Assembly: GCA_905221615.1 (NCBI GenBank)
Contig: CAJNDT010001001.1
Coordinates: forward strand, 1,046,359-1,110,358
Source: Symbiodinium sp. CCMP2592
Taxonomy: Eukaryota > Sar > Dinophyceae > Suessiales > Symbiodiniaceae
Length of the DNA stretch: 64,000 nucleotides
Reading direction: 5' to 3'
Each line of letters starts with the position of its first letter. The first letter of the stretch is position 1. Below are positions 31,741 to 41,144 of this stretch, piece after piece. Below the pieces are notes generated by a model. It had not been told where the DNA came from. It did no database searches and saw only the letters and a program-made list of their open reading frames with translations. The position numbers and the translations under genes are program-made.

Positions 31741-32670
31741 GTGCTGCCAGATGCCAAAAGAGCACGAACTGCTCCGCGTGAGATCCCGGAGACAGATGTC
31801 GATGACGCCACAAGAGGGGGTGGTGATCCTGCATCCTCCAGTTCTGCTACTCCGGCTTTTGCCAGGCCACCAGTGCCCGCTCCAGAGTGGACCAATGATC
31901 CAAAAGCATCACCAGCAAAAAAAACAAAAGCCAGCGCAACAGCATCAACAGACGAGCCAGGGGCAGGACCAAAAGCAGGAGCACCACCAAAAGCAAGACC
32001 GCCAGCAAAAAAATGGGCATCAGCAGAAGTAGGGGCAACGGCAAAAACAAAGCCAGCACCTCTTACGAAAAGCATGCCTGCAAAGCCGAAAAAGCCGGCT
32101 GCAAAGCCGCCAAAGCCGCCAGTGTCAGTGGTTGAGGTTGATTCTCCAGAGGGTGTGCCGGAACCGAAAGATCCGCCCAAGTCTCGTCCGTTACATCCAA
32201 GGGATGCACGTCTGGCAGCAACACATCCAGTTCAACCTGCCTTTCCTCCGACGGCGCCAGCAAACCCAACACTTCCGATGATGACGGCATGTGAGATGGC
32301 TGTTGGGGAATGCTTTCAGACATTCCTAGGTGGTGGTGCTGCACTGCCGAGCAACAGTTCAGCTCGATCTTCAATTGAGAACATGGTGTCGAGTTTGGCG
32401 AATGCTGTGTGGGAGAGGCTGCAGCCAAAACTTGTGGAACTTCAATTCATGTCAACACTTGAGCACAGTGTTCCACTGGCACCTGCCGGTGCGCTGGCGG
32501 ACCTCACAGCGTGGAATCCGAGTCTTCCTGAGAAGTCGGAGCCCTACAAGGCTGAGCAGGAGCAAATCGACCAGGAGGCGGAAGAGGAGGAAGCAGAGGA
32601 GCACGATGAAGAAGTAGTCCCTACCATCGACAGAAACCCTGTGATGCAGCCTGGCAGGGATTTGCATGCA
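31741..32670 (+). CDS. Hypothetical Ala/Pro/Lys-rich protein exon
   Basis: Long open frame (the open stretch runs 31684-32697) with no ATG near its start, so probably an internal exon. It reads EVLPDAKRARTAPREIPE, then a long Ala/Pro/Lys low-complexity linker to about 32200. A more ordered part follows (MTACEMAVGECFQTFLGG, VSSLANAVWERLQPKLVE), then an acidic run (QEAEEEEAEEHDEE). A phase-compatible GT (GCA|GTTTAC at 32671) would splice it to the exon at 32703, though that intron would be only 32 nt. Function unknown. Confidence 0.5.
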
Positions 32671-32702
32671 GTTTACAGTGTTGTATTGTTTATATGAAAC
32701 AG

Positions 32703-32844
32703 TTGAGGCTGGAGATCTTGGAGGACTACTATATCCCTGAGGATGTCAAGGACCAGTTCTTCCACGTGGCCACCCATCACGATTTCCCATTGCAGCGCCA
32801 GGTCAAGCTCATGCCGCTTGAACTGTTCATTGATTCATTGTGCA
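32703..32844 (+). CDS. Hypothetical exon continuing the preceding gene
   Basis: Starts after GAAACAG| and reads LRLEILEDYYIPEDVKDQ, FFHVATHHDFPLQRQVK and LMPLELFID before a stop at about 32862. The protein-like frame is clear, but no ATG starts it, so it is an internal or last exon. The exact donor is not determined. Confidence 0.45.
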
Positions 32845-33710
32845 CCATTACATCCCTTTAAGACTCAGACTCACATGAATCAATCAATATCTGTAGTGCC
32901 AAGGATGAACATGCTGATGCGCCATGGTGAGAGACAACAGAGTACGAGCTGGCTGAGACAATGTGTGGGCAACTTGTCCTTGTTCGGGGACAGTGCAAGT
33001 CCTTAAACTCAAATGTGGTGAAGTAGTGAGCTTGTGCTGGCTACAGGAAACGAAATGTCCCAGCCACACCCGCCATCCGCTTCGACAGAGCGGCCGCCAC
33101 TGGAACTGTTCGACCCGACTTGAAGTGAGCTGACTGCCCGGCTGACTGAGCTGAAAGCTCCAATGAGATGTTGAGCTTTCATCCATGGCACTTTCTGGTG
33201 CTCGTACACTAAGTACCATACTCAGCTGGTGATTTGGTTGAGTGAATCTACTCAGCTGATTCCAGCTCTTCTGATTGGTTCATTCTCCTCGACTCACACA
33301 GACTCTGACAATTCCGTGTCAGTCAGTTTGAAGTTAATTCATGCTATCACCCAAGCACACACACACACAGAAACACATAATATAATATCATATCATACAG
33401 CTTCCAATGTGCTCAGGTGCTGGAGTTCCTCGAGTTGCAGGAGGCAGTGACATCGATCTCACTGGTGAGTTGTCGATGAAAATGTTGTGTTAGTCAGTCG
33501 TCTGGTCATAGATTCATGTTTTTGCAGCTGTTGGTGTCAAAGTTCAGAACTGCTCCGAACAGTAGTTACACTTTGGATTCCCATGCTACTGGATGAACAC
33601 TTTCACAATTGAGTCTCAATTGTCACAATTGCAGCATTTTAGAATTGAGAGGTGGCTGCTGAGGCCAAACGCAAATAGCATTTTTTCGCATGTGACTTTT
33701 CCTGGTGGCG

Positions 33711-34736
33711 ATGGAGTGTCCTTTTTGCAAGCGTTGCCTGGGTCATTCATACTGGAGGAAATCCCAGTGGTACCAGAAAACAGCTGAAACGCCAATTCGG
33801 CACTACTTCAATTGTTGCCGTGACTGTAGCAATGTCCTGGAGAACCTGTATGTGGATCCACGTGAAGTGCGGTCGGCAACAATATTTGTGGCCCAGATGA
33901 TTGATCTTTTGAGAGCAGATTCAGGCCAACTTCAGCGCAGGTTTCGGAGTGTGTTCCAGGGCTTGGCTGACTACCCATCACAATTTCGAAAACACATATC
34001 TCACGGAGGCTGCCTGTACTACAATGGGCAACCGCATGATCCTGGGAATGCGTTATACACAATGGCGTTGGAGTTGCTTCTGCCTGGATTTCGCAGAGCC
34101 TATCCTTGGGGCGAAGAGAAACTTGGAGACCTGGTTGAGGGGCTTCTTTGGGTATGGTCTCCGGAATTTTTTGCCTCGGAGGAGTTGCAGCGCAAGGCGG
34201 ATCAGACCAGGAAGCATTATAACAAGAACATCAAGTGGCTTCTACATTGTGCCGAGCCGGCAATTACACGAGATTTGACGATGATCGGATTCTTGCATGG
34301 GTGGTTTTCATCTGTTTTCATGCTTTCGAGAGCCACTGGCTACACACAACCGTTCTCAAACGTGGAGGAGCTCCTTACTTTTCGGGATTGGACCCCTGAG
34401 AACTCTTGCCCAAACAAAAAAATGCGGGCAGAATTGGAAGCAATGGCTCTGAAGTTGGACGAGGTTCTGATGCAGTCGTCAGAGTCTGAGGAGTCACTGG
34501 ACCCTTATCATTGTAAAGCAGATGAGGATCTAGAGGATGAAGACCCAGAGGAAGACAAAGTTCCCGAAAATGAGGATATAGAGGATGAGGACGAAGACGA
34601 AGCCCATGCAATGAGTGATGATGAGCCAATGTACAGACATGAAGTGTGTGACGAAACATCAGACTCAGAGAACGAATACTTACACATGCTGTTGGAACAG
34701 TCCTCTGAATCCGAGGACGAGCACGATCCGGCCTGA
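33711..34736 (+). CDS. Hypothetical 341-aa protein: N-terminal Cys cluster, acidic C-terminus
   Basis: The ATG at 33711 gives MECPFCKRCLGHSYWRK; the CxxCxxC at residues 3-9 and NCCRDC at about 37-42 could bind zinc. Residues about 55-250 look globular and helical (IFVAQMIDLLRADSGQLQRR, HYNKNIKWLLHCAEPAI, FLHGWFSSVFMLSRATGY). Residues about 255-341 are strongly acidic with Ser (EDEDPEEDKVPENEDIED). It is one uninterrupted frame ending TGA. Function unknown; possibly a nuclear or RNA-associated protein, by composition only. Confidence 0.65.
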   Translation: MECPFCKRCLGHSYWRKSQWYQKTAETPIRHYFNCCRDCSNVLENLYVDPREVRSATIFVAQMIDLLRADSGQLQRRFRSVFQGLADYPSQFRKHISHGGCLYYNGQPHDPGNALYTMALELLLPGFRRAYPWGEEKLGDLVEGLLWVWSPEFFASEELQRKADQTRKHYNKNIKWLLHCAEPAITRDLTMIGFLHGWFSSVFMLSRATGYTQPFSNVEELLTFRDWTPENSCPNKKMRAELEAMALKLDEVLMQSSESEESLDPYHCKADEDLEDEDPEEDKVPENEDIEDEDEDEAHAMSDDEPMYRHEVCDETSDSENEYLHMLLEQSSESEDEHDPA

Positions 34737-34927
34737 AACTCTGACTCCTCGAATCGGTGTCGAGTCCTTTTGCCAATTAGGTCACTGACACTGACAATGC
34801 GCCTACCTCTGCCTCTGTGACTCAAAACACACAATTGATTTATTGTGATGACAGTTTCGTGCACAATGAAGTGACAGTGTTGTACACAATTAATTGAGAG
34901 TTTGCTTGACTTGCAGATTCCTTATAA

Positions 34928-35065
34928 AAACCTGATGGTGCTGTACAACTCTATGAACCATCAGAGTGCAAAAGGAAACAGTGTCATGGGCACAGCAAAG
35001 TCATCCAGTGAAACTTTGCCTGACAAATCTGTGTCAGTGCATGAGTGGGCAACTGGCATGGCACA
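34928..35065 (+). repeat. Dispersed hairpin repeat, copy 1
   Basis: Shares an approximately 135-bp alignment with 37252-37384. CTGATGGTGCTGT and ACCATCAGAG frame a hairpin (8-bp perfect stem). They are followed by AGGAAACAGT..TGGGCA, TCATCCAGTG, ACTTTGCCTGAC, TGTCAGTGCA and TGGCACA in the same order. Confidence 0.7.
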
Positions 35066-35282
35066 TGTTGCGGTTGAAAGCCAAGCCAAGAAATGAACAA
35101 TTCTTCAATTCTGTCAGGTTGTTTGCGACAAAGAGAACCATCACCATGCAGCCGCCTCAGTCTTCAGTGAAAGCCTCTTACATCCAGTCTTGGAATGGTT
35201 TGCCTGCTGTTAGAATTGTCTTGCTTCAGCTGCAGCCATTGTCCCCCAAGATCAATTTGGTTTGAAATTTTGATTGACGATC

Positions 35283-35519
35283 ATGTCGAATCCCAAGAAG
35301 GAGGGCTATGTGGAATCCCTTCAGTGCTATGTGGACGAAAAAAGGTGCCTCAGCTGCATGCTGTTCCACTTTGAAAGCTACCTGCCGGCATGGGACTACA
35401 AGCGCTTGGAGATGATCTCGCAAGACTGCAAATGTGATGATGTGGTTTTGGCGGAGTCCAAAGGCAGTGTGTCAGAGGAATCTGCAACCTGCAAAAGCCA
35501 GTTGCCGGTCAAGCACTGA
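35283..35519 (+). CDS. Hypothetical 78-aa protein
   Basis: The ATG at 35283 begins MSNPKKEGYVESLQCYVDEK and continues CLSCMLFHFESYLPAWDY and DCKCDDVVLAESKGS. CxxC and CKC pairs suggest a small zinc-binding or disulfide protein. Noncoding-looking sequence lies on both sides. Function unknown. Confidence 0.5.
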   Translation: MSNPKKEGYVESLQCYVDEKRCLSCMLFHFESYLPAWDYKRLEMISQDCKCDDVVLAESKGSVSEESATCKSQLPVKH

Positions 35520-35886
35520 TGTTTCACCGATGTGATTCGCACAGGACAAATTTGAATTAGTAATTATTCTGCCATTTGCAGATCACTAGCTGCAATTGCA
35601 GGTTCCAGAAGATTCCAGCAAGTTTCGATTGGGGGAAAAAGCTGTGGGAAACCTGAGCTATTGCCGAAATTGTCCTTTGTCCAGTGATGCTTGTGGAAAT
35701 GAATTGCATGTCCATGAATTGTGTCACAATTGTCGTGTCTCAGATCAATTGTGAAGCGCTGAGAACTGGACGGTTCTACATCTGGAGCAAGGAAGGATCT
35801 TGAACAGTAGCAACTCAATCGTTGATTGAGTCAGCGGATAGCTCCAGTGACAATGGGCTGGACAGTTTCAAGGAAACAGCAGAATC

Positions 35887-36780
35887 ATGCAAAGGGGCCG
35901 TAGCCGGAGCAATTCGCCCTTGCAGCCGCCGTTGCCGCCGCCGTTTAATTATGATAATTTCAATTGGCGTCGCTTTTCCAGGAGCAGATCCAGCAGCCCT
36001 CGAAGCCCACTCCCCCCGTGGTCCGAGTCCAACCGATCCGACACGCCGGAGAGACTGCGCATGTATAACGGAAGAAACAGGCTTCGTTTTTACAGGACGA
36101 ATCTCAATGGTTACGTTTTGTCCGGCTGGGAGGAGGAGCGCATGAGACGACTCAGGGCAAACAATCCGCCAATTTTGCCACAGGAACGCCCCATATTGAT
36201 CGATCATGTTTTGCATTATGATGTCAATCGTCCTCTTTGGAGGCACGAGTATCCGTGGCAACCAGTGCGATGGCGAATCAACCGCCTTGACCGCCATGAC
36301 GATATGAACAAACAAGAGGGTGCAATGTCGGTACACCATCTAGTGAATTTGCAAGATGGTTACTATTGGCTTCATGTGACTCACGAGTTGCTCACTGTGG
36401 ACTGCCTTTGCAATTTTCGGACAACTTGCCGTCGTGCTCGCAGATGCTGGGTTATGAGTGAACCGGAGCTGGTCAGGAGGTGGATGCGGCACTGCCTCAG
36501 GACACTCGTTCACTCTCAGAGGAATATCGATTATGTTCGAAGGCTGGAAAGAGCCGACAGCTGGGTTGTGCTCCAGAGCAACATGTGGGACGAAGCACAA
36601 GAGTACGGGGTAGAGTTTGCTTCATATATCATCCACGCAAGTCGTCGCAGCTATTTCCATCGGAACGAGCACTTTTCCCTGACCCGCCCGACCCATCAGA
36701 TTCTGCACATTCCTGGCACGCGCGGTCGGCGTGTTTTTCCTCCAGATGAACCGCAGGAAGAGCCTGCAGACAGATCCTGA
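35887..36780 (+). CDS. Hypothetical 297-aa Arg/Ser-rich protein, probably frameshifted at the end
   Basis: The ATG at 35887 gives MQRGRSRSNSPLQPPLPPP, an RS/Pro-rich N-terminus (FSRSRSSSPRSPLPPWSES) like that of splicing-associated proteins. A globular, Arg/Trp-rich part follows: VNRPLWRHEYPWQPVRWR, YYWLHVTHELLTVDCLCNF, RRCWVMSEPELVRRWMRH. The frame stops at 36780 (EEPADRS). A second in-frame copy of the same 3' DNA motif 63 bp downstream continues EEPDTDRDSVDETDLDDGW to 36928 in the shifted frame, so the native C-terminus probably extends to 36928. Function unknown. Confidence 0.6.
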   Translation: MQRGRSRSNSPLQPPLPPPFNYDNFNWRRFSRSRSSSPRSPLPPWSESNRSDTPERLRMYNGRNRLRFYRTNLNGYVLSGWEEERMRRLRANNPPILPQERPILIDHVLHYDVNRPLWRHEYPWQPVRWRINRLDRHDDMNKQEGAMSVHHLVNLQDGYYWLHVTHELLTVDCLCNFRTTCRRARRCWVMSEPELVRRWMRHCLRTLVHSQRNIDYVRRLERADSWVVLQSNMWDEAQEYGVEFASYIIHASRRSYFHRNEHFSLTRPTHQILHIPGTRGRRVFPPDEPQEEPADRS

Positions 36781-37251
36781 CAGTGTGGCTGAGAGAGAGC
36801 TACGTGCACATCGTCCGGAGGAAGAGCCTGACACAGATCGTGACAGTGTGGATGAGACAGATTTAGATGATGGATGGCGGCTCTGGCGGGAAGAAGCCAG
36901 ACGACTGCAAGTGAACAATGACAATTGAACGACAATTGAGTTTCACTGACTGGGACTGACAAGTCTGGAAATGAAGTCCCCCAGTTTTTGCTTGGCCTTG
37001 GCTGAGAAGACTTGACTCAATTGTGTTACACTCCCCAATTGTGGAAACACTTCAGCAACATTTAGCTCCTGCTGTGGTCTGAGGCGAACCAGCTTGAGAA
37101 GAGCACTTGGCCGGGGCCCAGAACTCACAACTGTTGTGTTTGATTCATATATTGCATTTGATCTGCTGTCTAAGTCTATTCAAGTCCTGCAAGATTGGTG
37201 GTGTGGACCTCTGTCTGGGTTTGTTTCACATGTTGTCAGTTCCTCTAGAGA

Positions 37252-37384
37252 ATCTGATGGTGCTGTTGAGATTGCTCCAAAAACCATCAGAGCATCACAA
37301 GAGGAAACAGTATGGGCAGTCATCCAGTGGGACTTTGCCTGACTAAACAGTGTCAGTGCAAAGAGCATCATCTGGAATGGCACA
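37252..37384 (+). repeat. Dispersed hairpin repeat, copy 2
   Basis: Partner of 34928-35065. TCTGATGGT and ACCATCAGA form a 9-bp perfect stem, and the downstream words GAGGAAACAGT, GTCATCCAGTG and ACTTTGCCTGAC are shared. Confidence 0.7.
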
Positions 37385-37502
37385 GCTCTCCTTCAAGGTA
37401 ATGAGTGCAATTGTCCTGCAGGCTTCTTCCGACCTGGACACCCAGAAGCTCTTCTTCGCCGTGTCCTAAGCAGCCAAGCCTAGTTCAGACTGTCAAACCC
37501 GG

Positions 37503-37910
37503 ATGCATGTTGGCAAATTGTCTTGGGAGCTGTCAGGCTCAGAATGCAGTTTCACAATAGTTTTCGAAGTATCACATGACATGACTGAAGCCATGTTGAA
37601 ACAGCGAAAGCGAAAGGCTGCAGAAGCGGGTCTGACCTTTGCCGCACAAAACTTTCGGGTGGATATTGTTATGGATCCTGATTGGGTGAACAATTTCCAA
37701 GGATATTCGAGTCACTTGGTGGTTTCGAGTACTGACTTGATCGACCGAGTCAAGTACAAGATTGCAACAGAGCTCTGGACTATTCACCACAGGTGGCTGA
37801 AGCCGGACACATTCCATCTTGTACAATGTGAGATTCATCTGCCATACTACTTTCCGGTGACAAGCTATGCCACAGGTCATGTTGTGAGAATTGTTCGTAG
37901 TAATCCTTAG
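37503..37910 (+). CDS. Hypothetical 135-aa protein
   Basis: The ATG at 37503 gives MHVGKLSWELSGSECSFT. The frame continues HDMTEAMLKQRKRKAAEAG, FRVDIVMDPDWVNNFQGY, DRVKYKIATELWTIHHRW and so on to TAG at 37908-37910. Mixed alpha/beta composition, no low complexity, no signal peptide or membrane span. Family not recognised. Confidence 0.6.
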   Translation: MHVGKLSWELSGSECSFTIVFEVSHDMTEAMLKQRKRKAAEAGLTFAAQNFRVDIVMDPDWVNNFQGYSSHLVVSSTDLIDRVKYKIATELWTIHHRWLKPDTFHLVQCEIHLPYYFPVTSYATGHVVRIVRSNP

Positions 37911-38039
37911 ATTGACAAGGTTTCACTGCCACTGATGAATGTCTGTGTGTGCAAAACAGAATTGGCAGAACAGTGTAGTTCGGCAAATTGTGCATGTCTG
38001 CAGATGTGTTCGAGTTAATAGTCGTGCAGCTCGGCAGCA

Positions 38040-38275
38040 GAAGTCTGGCCCTACCAAGAGGGGTGACCACCCGCTCCAGTCACCCTTTCACACCGCTGGC
38101 CGGGTGTGGGGCACCCAGGGCCTGTGCTAATAAGCACAGCACTGCTGTGGCCAACAGGTTGGGGGTGCAACCTGAGCAGGACAATGAGCTAATGTGCTTG
38201 CTGGCAGTGCTTCCACAATGAGTGTGGGAACCCACACCGTGGCGGCCCTTGGGTTAGTTTGGGAGGCCGTTCTGC
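38040..38275 (+). repeat. GC-rich hairpin-bearing element
   Basis: Differs from its AT-richer surroundings. Contains CTGTGCT-AATA-AGCACAG, GTGTGGG-AA-CCCACAC and GGGTG..CACCC stems in 200 bp. No coding frame preferred. Perhaps a SINE or structured RNA; only one copy in the window. Confidence 0.4.
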
Positions 38276-38452
38276 ATGATTATTAAGTCTGGCTTATTGG
38301 TTTTTCATTGTGTCCCAATAAATAATGCAGTGTATAGTCTCCTGTTCAAATTTCTTGACCTGCCGGTAATGCTTTGGTATGTGAGTGGAATTGAACCATT
38401 CTGCAGGTTTGTGGCTTCAAGCGTATTGCCAGTCCTACTTAGTGAGCACAGC

Positions 38453-38764
38453 ATGTCGCAACATGCAGTGGAGAGGGTTCTGGAGAGGAGAGCAGAGCGT
38501 GCCGACGCTCTTCTGCGGGTCTTGGCGGAGGTGGCGACAGAATCTCCTGCGTCTGAGTCATCAGCTGTGTCATCGAATAGCCCGGGCTTTGTTGAATTTG
38601 GCAACAACCCACAATTTTGGCGATTGCTGAGTGAGTTCATCACAAGCACTGATGAAGCCATTATTTCCTTACGGAATCGTGTCACACAATTGGAAGCAAT
38701 TGTCAGCTGTGACACAGCATCTCAACGAGATGAAGTTCAATCTGATGTTCATCTGAGTGAATGA
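38453..38764 (+). CDS. Hypothetical 103-aa helical protein
   Basis: The ATG at 38453 gives MSQHAVERVLERRAERAD, ALLRVLAEVATESPASES, then FWRLLSEFITSTDEAIISLR and RVTQLEAIVSCD. Heptad-like hydrophobic spacing suggests coiled coil at both ends. The frame is open further upstream to 38276 but reads less like protein there. Function unknown. Confidence 0.55.
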   Translation: MSQHAVERVLERRAERADALLRVLAEVATESPASESSAVSSNSPGFVEFGNNPQFWRLLSEFITSTDEAIISLRNRVTQLEAIVSCDTASQRDEVQSDVHLSE

Positions 38765-39076
38765 ACTTGGACCTTGCAGAGGTTTCCAAAACACTTCAAT
38801 GTTTCTTTTCAGTCACTTGCTTGCGCAGTGTGGACCAGACCAGGAGAACAGTTCCAGAGAGAGTGTGTGCGTGTTTGTCAAAAAGTCTGTGATGTGTACA
38901 ATTCTTCAGGAAGATGTGCCATGCTTGATCGGAGACCAGTTGAGTGCTCTCAGAATGTTAAATAGGACACTGTCACCTGTCGGTCTGTGCTGATTCGCAG
39001 CATTACTATTTGTCAAGTGAGTCAGTGAAGCTTCTTTGCAATAGGGCTACTTGCTGCTGCTGGTTCGCCCATTGCA

Positions 39077-39352
39077 ATGGGGAACCGATTTTGTCCACAC
39101 CGAGCAGGAGCTTCTTTGTCTCCCGGTGGTCATCGCGATTGTGGAGGAAGCTGTTTGTTCAATTGTGAGATGCACGATCAACCTTGCATGAGAACAAAAT
39201 GGGGACACCAAGTCCATTATTGCACACTGTGCATAGTGGATTGGTACAACGAGACGGATATAAGGCGTACCACCCTTGACGACGTCAGACGGAGGTCCAC
39301 AGCTGATTCCCAACAACGTGGTGAATTAAATGGAGAAGGTGATGAGGATTGA
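39077..39352 (+). CDS. Hypothetical 91-aa Cys/His-rich protein
   Basis: The ATG at 39077 gives MGNRFCPHRAGASLSPGG, then HRDCGGSCLFNCEMHDQPC and HQVHYCTLCIVDWYNETD. The C-x3-C, C-x3-H and C-x2-C spacing with several His is typical of zinc-binding modules, but I cannot name the family. An acidic tail ends at TGA 39350-39352. Confidence 0.55.
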   Translation: MGNRFCPHRAGASLSPGGHRDCGGSCLFNCEMHDQPCMRTKWGHQVHYCTLCIVDWYNETDIRRTTLDDVRRRSTADSQQRGELNGEGDED

Positions 39353-39521
39353 TTCCGTTTCACTGATTCTGCTGGCATCTTGTGGCATTGCTGGCAAAAC
39401 ATCTCTTTGTGTTGCAAGGCTTCACATCTTTGCCAGTGCTTGTGATTTGTAAATCCCTGTTATCCAGAGCTTTGTGTGATAGACAGACAAGCCCTGCACA
39501 CAGATTTGCATTGTGGAGCTG

Positions 39522-39541
39522 GGTGTGTGTGTGTGTGTGTT
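39522..39541 (+). repeat. (GT)10 microsatellite
   Basis: Pure GT run between GGAGCTGG and TCTTTTCC in the intergenic DNA before the LINE. Confidence 0.9.
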
Positions 39542-39751
39542 CTTTTCCTAAATGCGCCCGCACTTGTACTAAGGAGATGATGCAAATCGTCAGTGGGCCG
39601 GCCCCCAGCAAAACAGATTGAATGTACAGCATGTTGTGACAATTCCAAACATGATTTTCAGTGGATGCTGGCTTGATCTGTTTGATGTTTTTGTCATCGG
39701 TGTGCTTCATCTCAATGTCATCACTCGCAATATCACAATGTTCCTGCAGTG

Positions 39752-39763
39752 TTTTGGTTCAAG
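39752..39763 (+). other. Spliced-leader-like relic upstream of the LINE
   Basis: TTTTGGTTCAAG matches 11 of 12 bases of the spliced-leader 3' end. A second GGCTCAAG follows at 39787, inside an ATG-opened frame. Placed at the presumed 5' edge of the retrotransposon transcript. Confidence 0.4.
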
Positions 39764-40001
39764 AGGAGGAGCACTCTTTGTAGCAATGGCTCAAGTTTTC
39801 GGCTCAGACTTTGCAGTGCCGACGTGGCCTTTTAGCCTGGAGTCCCTACTTTTGCTAAAGGCCCTGACTGGAACCCAAACCGCAACCTTAAAGGTCGTAG
39901 GCTGGCTGTCCAGCAAGGGTTGGGGCGGGGTAGCGCCATACTGCACGTGCTTTCAAGCCGAATACTTGCTCAGCCGTTGTCACAGGTTGAGCTTGCTCGC
40001 C

Positions 40002-41141
40002 ATGACTTGGGGAAAAAACGGTGCCAAGGGTGCAGCAACGCCCTACATCGTCTGTCCTCACTGCTCTAGGGCGGGTAAGCAGAGCTGGATTTTCGTAGAC
40101 AGAGTCCAGCACCATCCCTTTTGCAACCTGTGTGGCAACGCATGGAAGACCAAGGGTGCTCCGGTCACTCAAAGACTGCGCCCGCGGGGTCCTAAGAAGA
40201 ACAGGGACAGAAGCGCAACCACTGAGAGTGCCACCCAAAGCCCCCAACGGCCTAGGAATCAAGAGGGCAACCTCTCCAAAGCCGTCACGACACTTTGGCA
40301 GAAGTTTCCCCCAGAGGTCCAGAAGGAACTGAGCGAGGCAGGTTTCCAAGCAGGCCGGCAGCCGAGTCCGCCTCCAGGCCTCCAGTCTGGAAAAGGCAAT
40401 GGGGCAAAGGGTGGGCTTGACGAGCAGGCCGAAGCCTCTAAGAACCTGTGGGATTCTGCGTCTGATGATCAGAAGAAGCTGATGCGCCAAGCTGGCATCC
40501 CTGAGCCGGTTGCGTCGGAGCCAACAGATCTTGCGGCCCTTTGCAAGAAGCACTTGGAGTCAATGCCGCCTTCGATCCAGCAAGCCCTTGCAGCACTTGA
40601 TCCTCCGGCCCCCACGCAGACTCAGCAGATTGAGATTGCAACTCGTCGCTTTAAGCAGAGCACTACGGACTTGCGACTGATGATCCAGCAAACTGCTGCC
40701 TTACAGATTCGCATAGACCGCGCCAAAGCAACCTACCAGGAGCTGCTTGAGAAGATGAAGGTTTGCCAATCTGATTTGCAGAGCAAACAAGCTGAAGTCA
40801 CGGCTATGCAGTCGGAGTTGGAAGCCACACTCCGTGCTGATGCTTCGGGTCTGGAGGACCCCGCGCGCAAGGACGATCCCTTGGAAGGGCTTCTAGATAC
40901 GCTTGCCAAAGTTGGAATTGTCCTGACCCAGGAGCAGAAGGAGCTTTACGAGGAGGCCCAGCGCGGCAAGCTAAATGATGGGCAGCAGAATATGGAAGTT
41001 GAAGCCACAAACCAGCCTGGTTTGACGGCTCCGACCCGTGCCCCGCTGAGCCAAACTCTGCCAGAACACAAGGGCACTGAGCCGAATGAGCAAGCCAAGC
41101 CCAGGTCCAGGAGCCGAGGCCGTAGCACGCAGCAAGGTTAG
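40002..41141 (+). CDS. LINE ORF1 protein (zinc ribbon, coiled coil)
   Basis: The preferred start is ATG 40002 in a good context (GCCATGA), giving MTWGKNGAKGAATPYIV. The frame is open upstream to 39618, and ATG 39786 is the alternative. A zinc ribbon (VCPHCSRAGKQ followed by FCNLCGNAWKTKG) occupies residues about 17-55. A basic Pro-rich linker follows. Repeated short helices of the type WQKFPPEVQKELSEAGF and WDSASDDQKKLMRQAGIP follow. A long coiled coil runs at about 215-290 (ATRRFKQSTTDLRLMIQQ, TYQELLEKMKVCQSDLQ). An Arg/Ser tail (RSRSRGRSTQQG) ends at TAG. Probably the nucleic-acid-binding RNP protein of the element. The TAG is followed in the same frame by ORF2. Confidence 0.75.
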   Translation: MTWGKNGAKGAATPYIVCPHCSRAGKQSWIFVDRVQHHPFCNLCGNAWKTKGAPVTQRLRPRGPKKNRDRSATTESATQSPQRPRNQEGNLSKAVTTLWQKFPPEVQKELSEAGFQAGRQPSPPPGLQSGKGNGAKGGLDEQAEASKNLWDSASDDQKKLMRQAGIPEPVASEPTDLAALCKKHLESMPPSIQQALAALDPPAPTQTQQIEIATRRFKQSTTDLRLMIQQTAALQIRIDRAKATYQELLEKMKVCQSDLQSKQAEVTAMQSELEATLRADASGLEDPARKDDPLEGLLDTLAKVGIVLTQEQKELYEEAQRGKLNDGQQNMEVEATNQPGLTAPTRAPLSQTLPEHKGTEPNEQAKPRSRSRGRSTQQG

Positions 41142-41144
41142 GGA

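Noticed and set aside
31722..32180. 152-codon minus-strand Gly/Ala/Phe-rich frame
   Set aside because: Antisense of the Ala/Pro/Lys low-complexity coding segment; no independent support.
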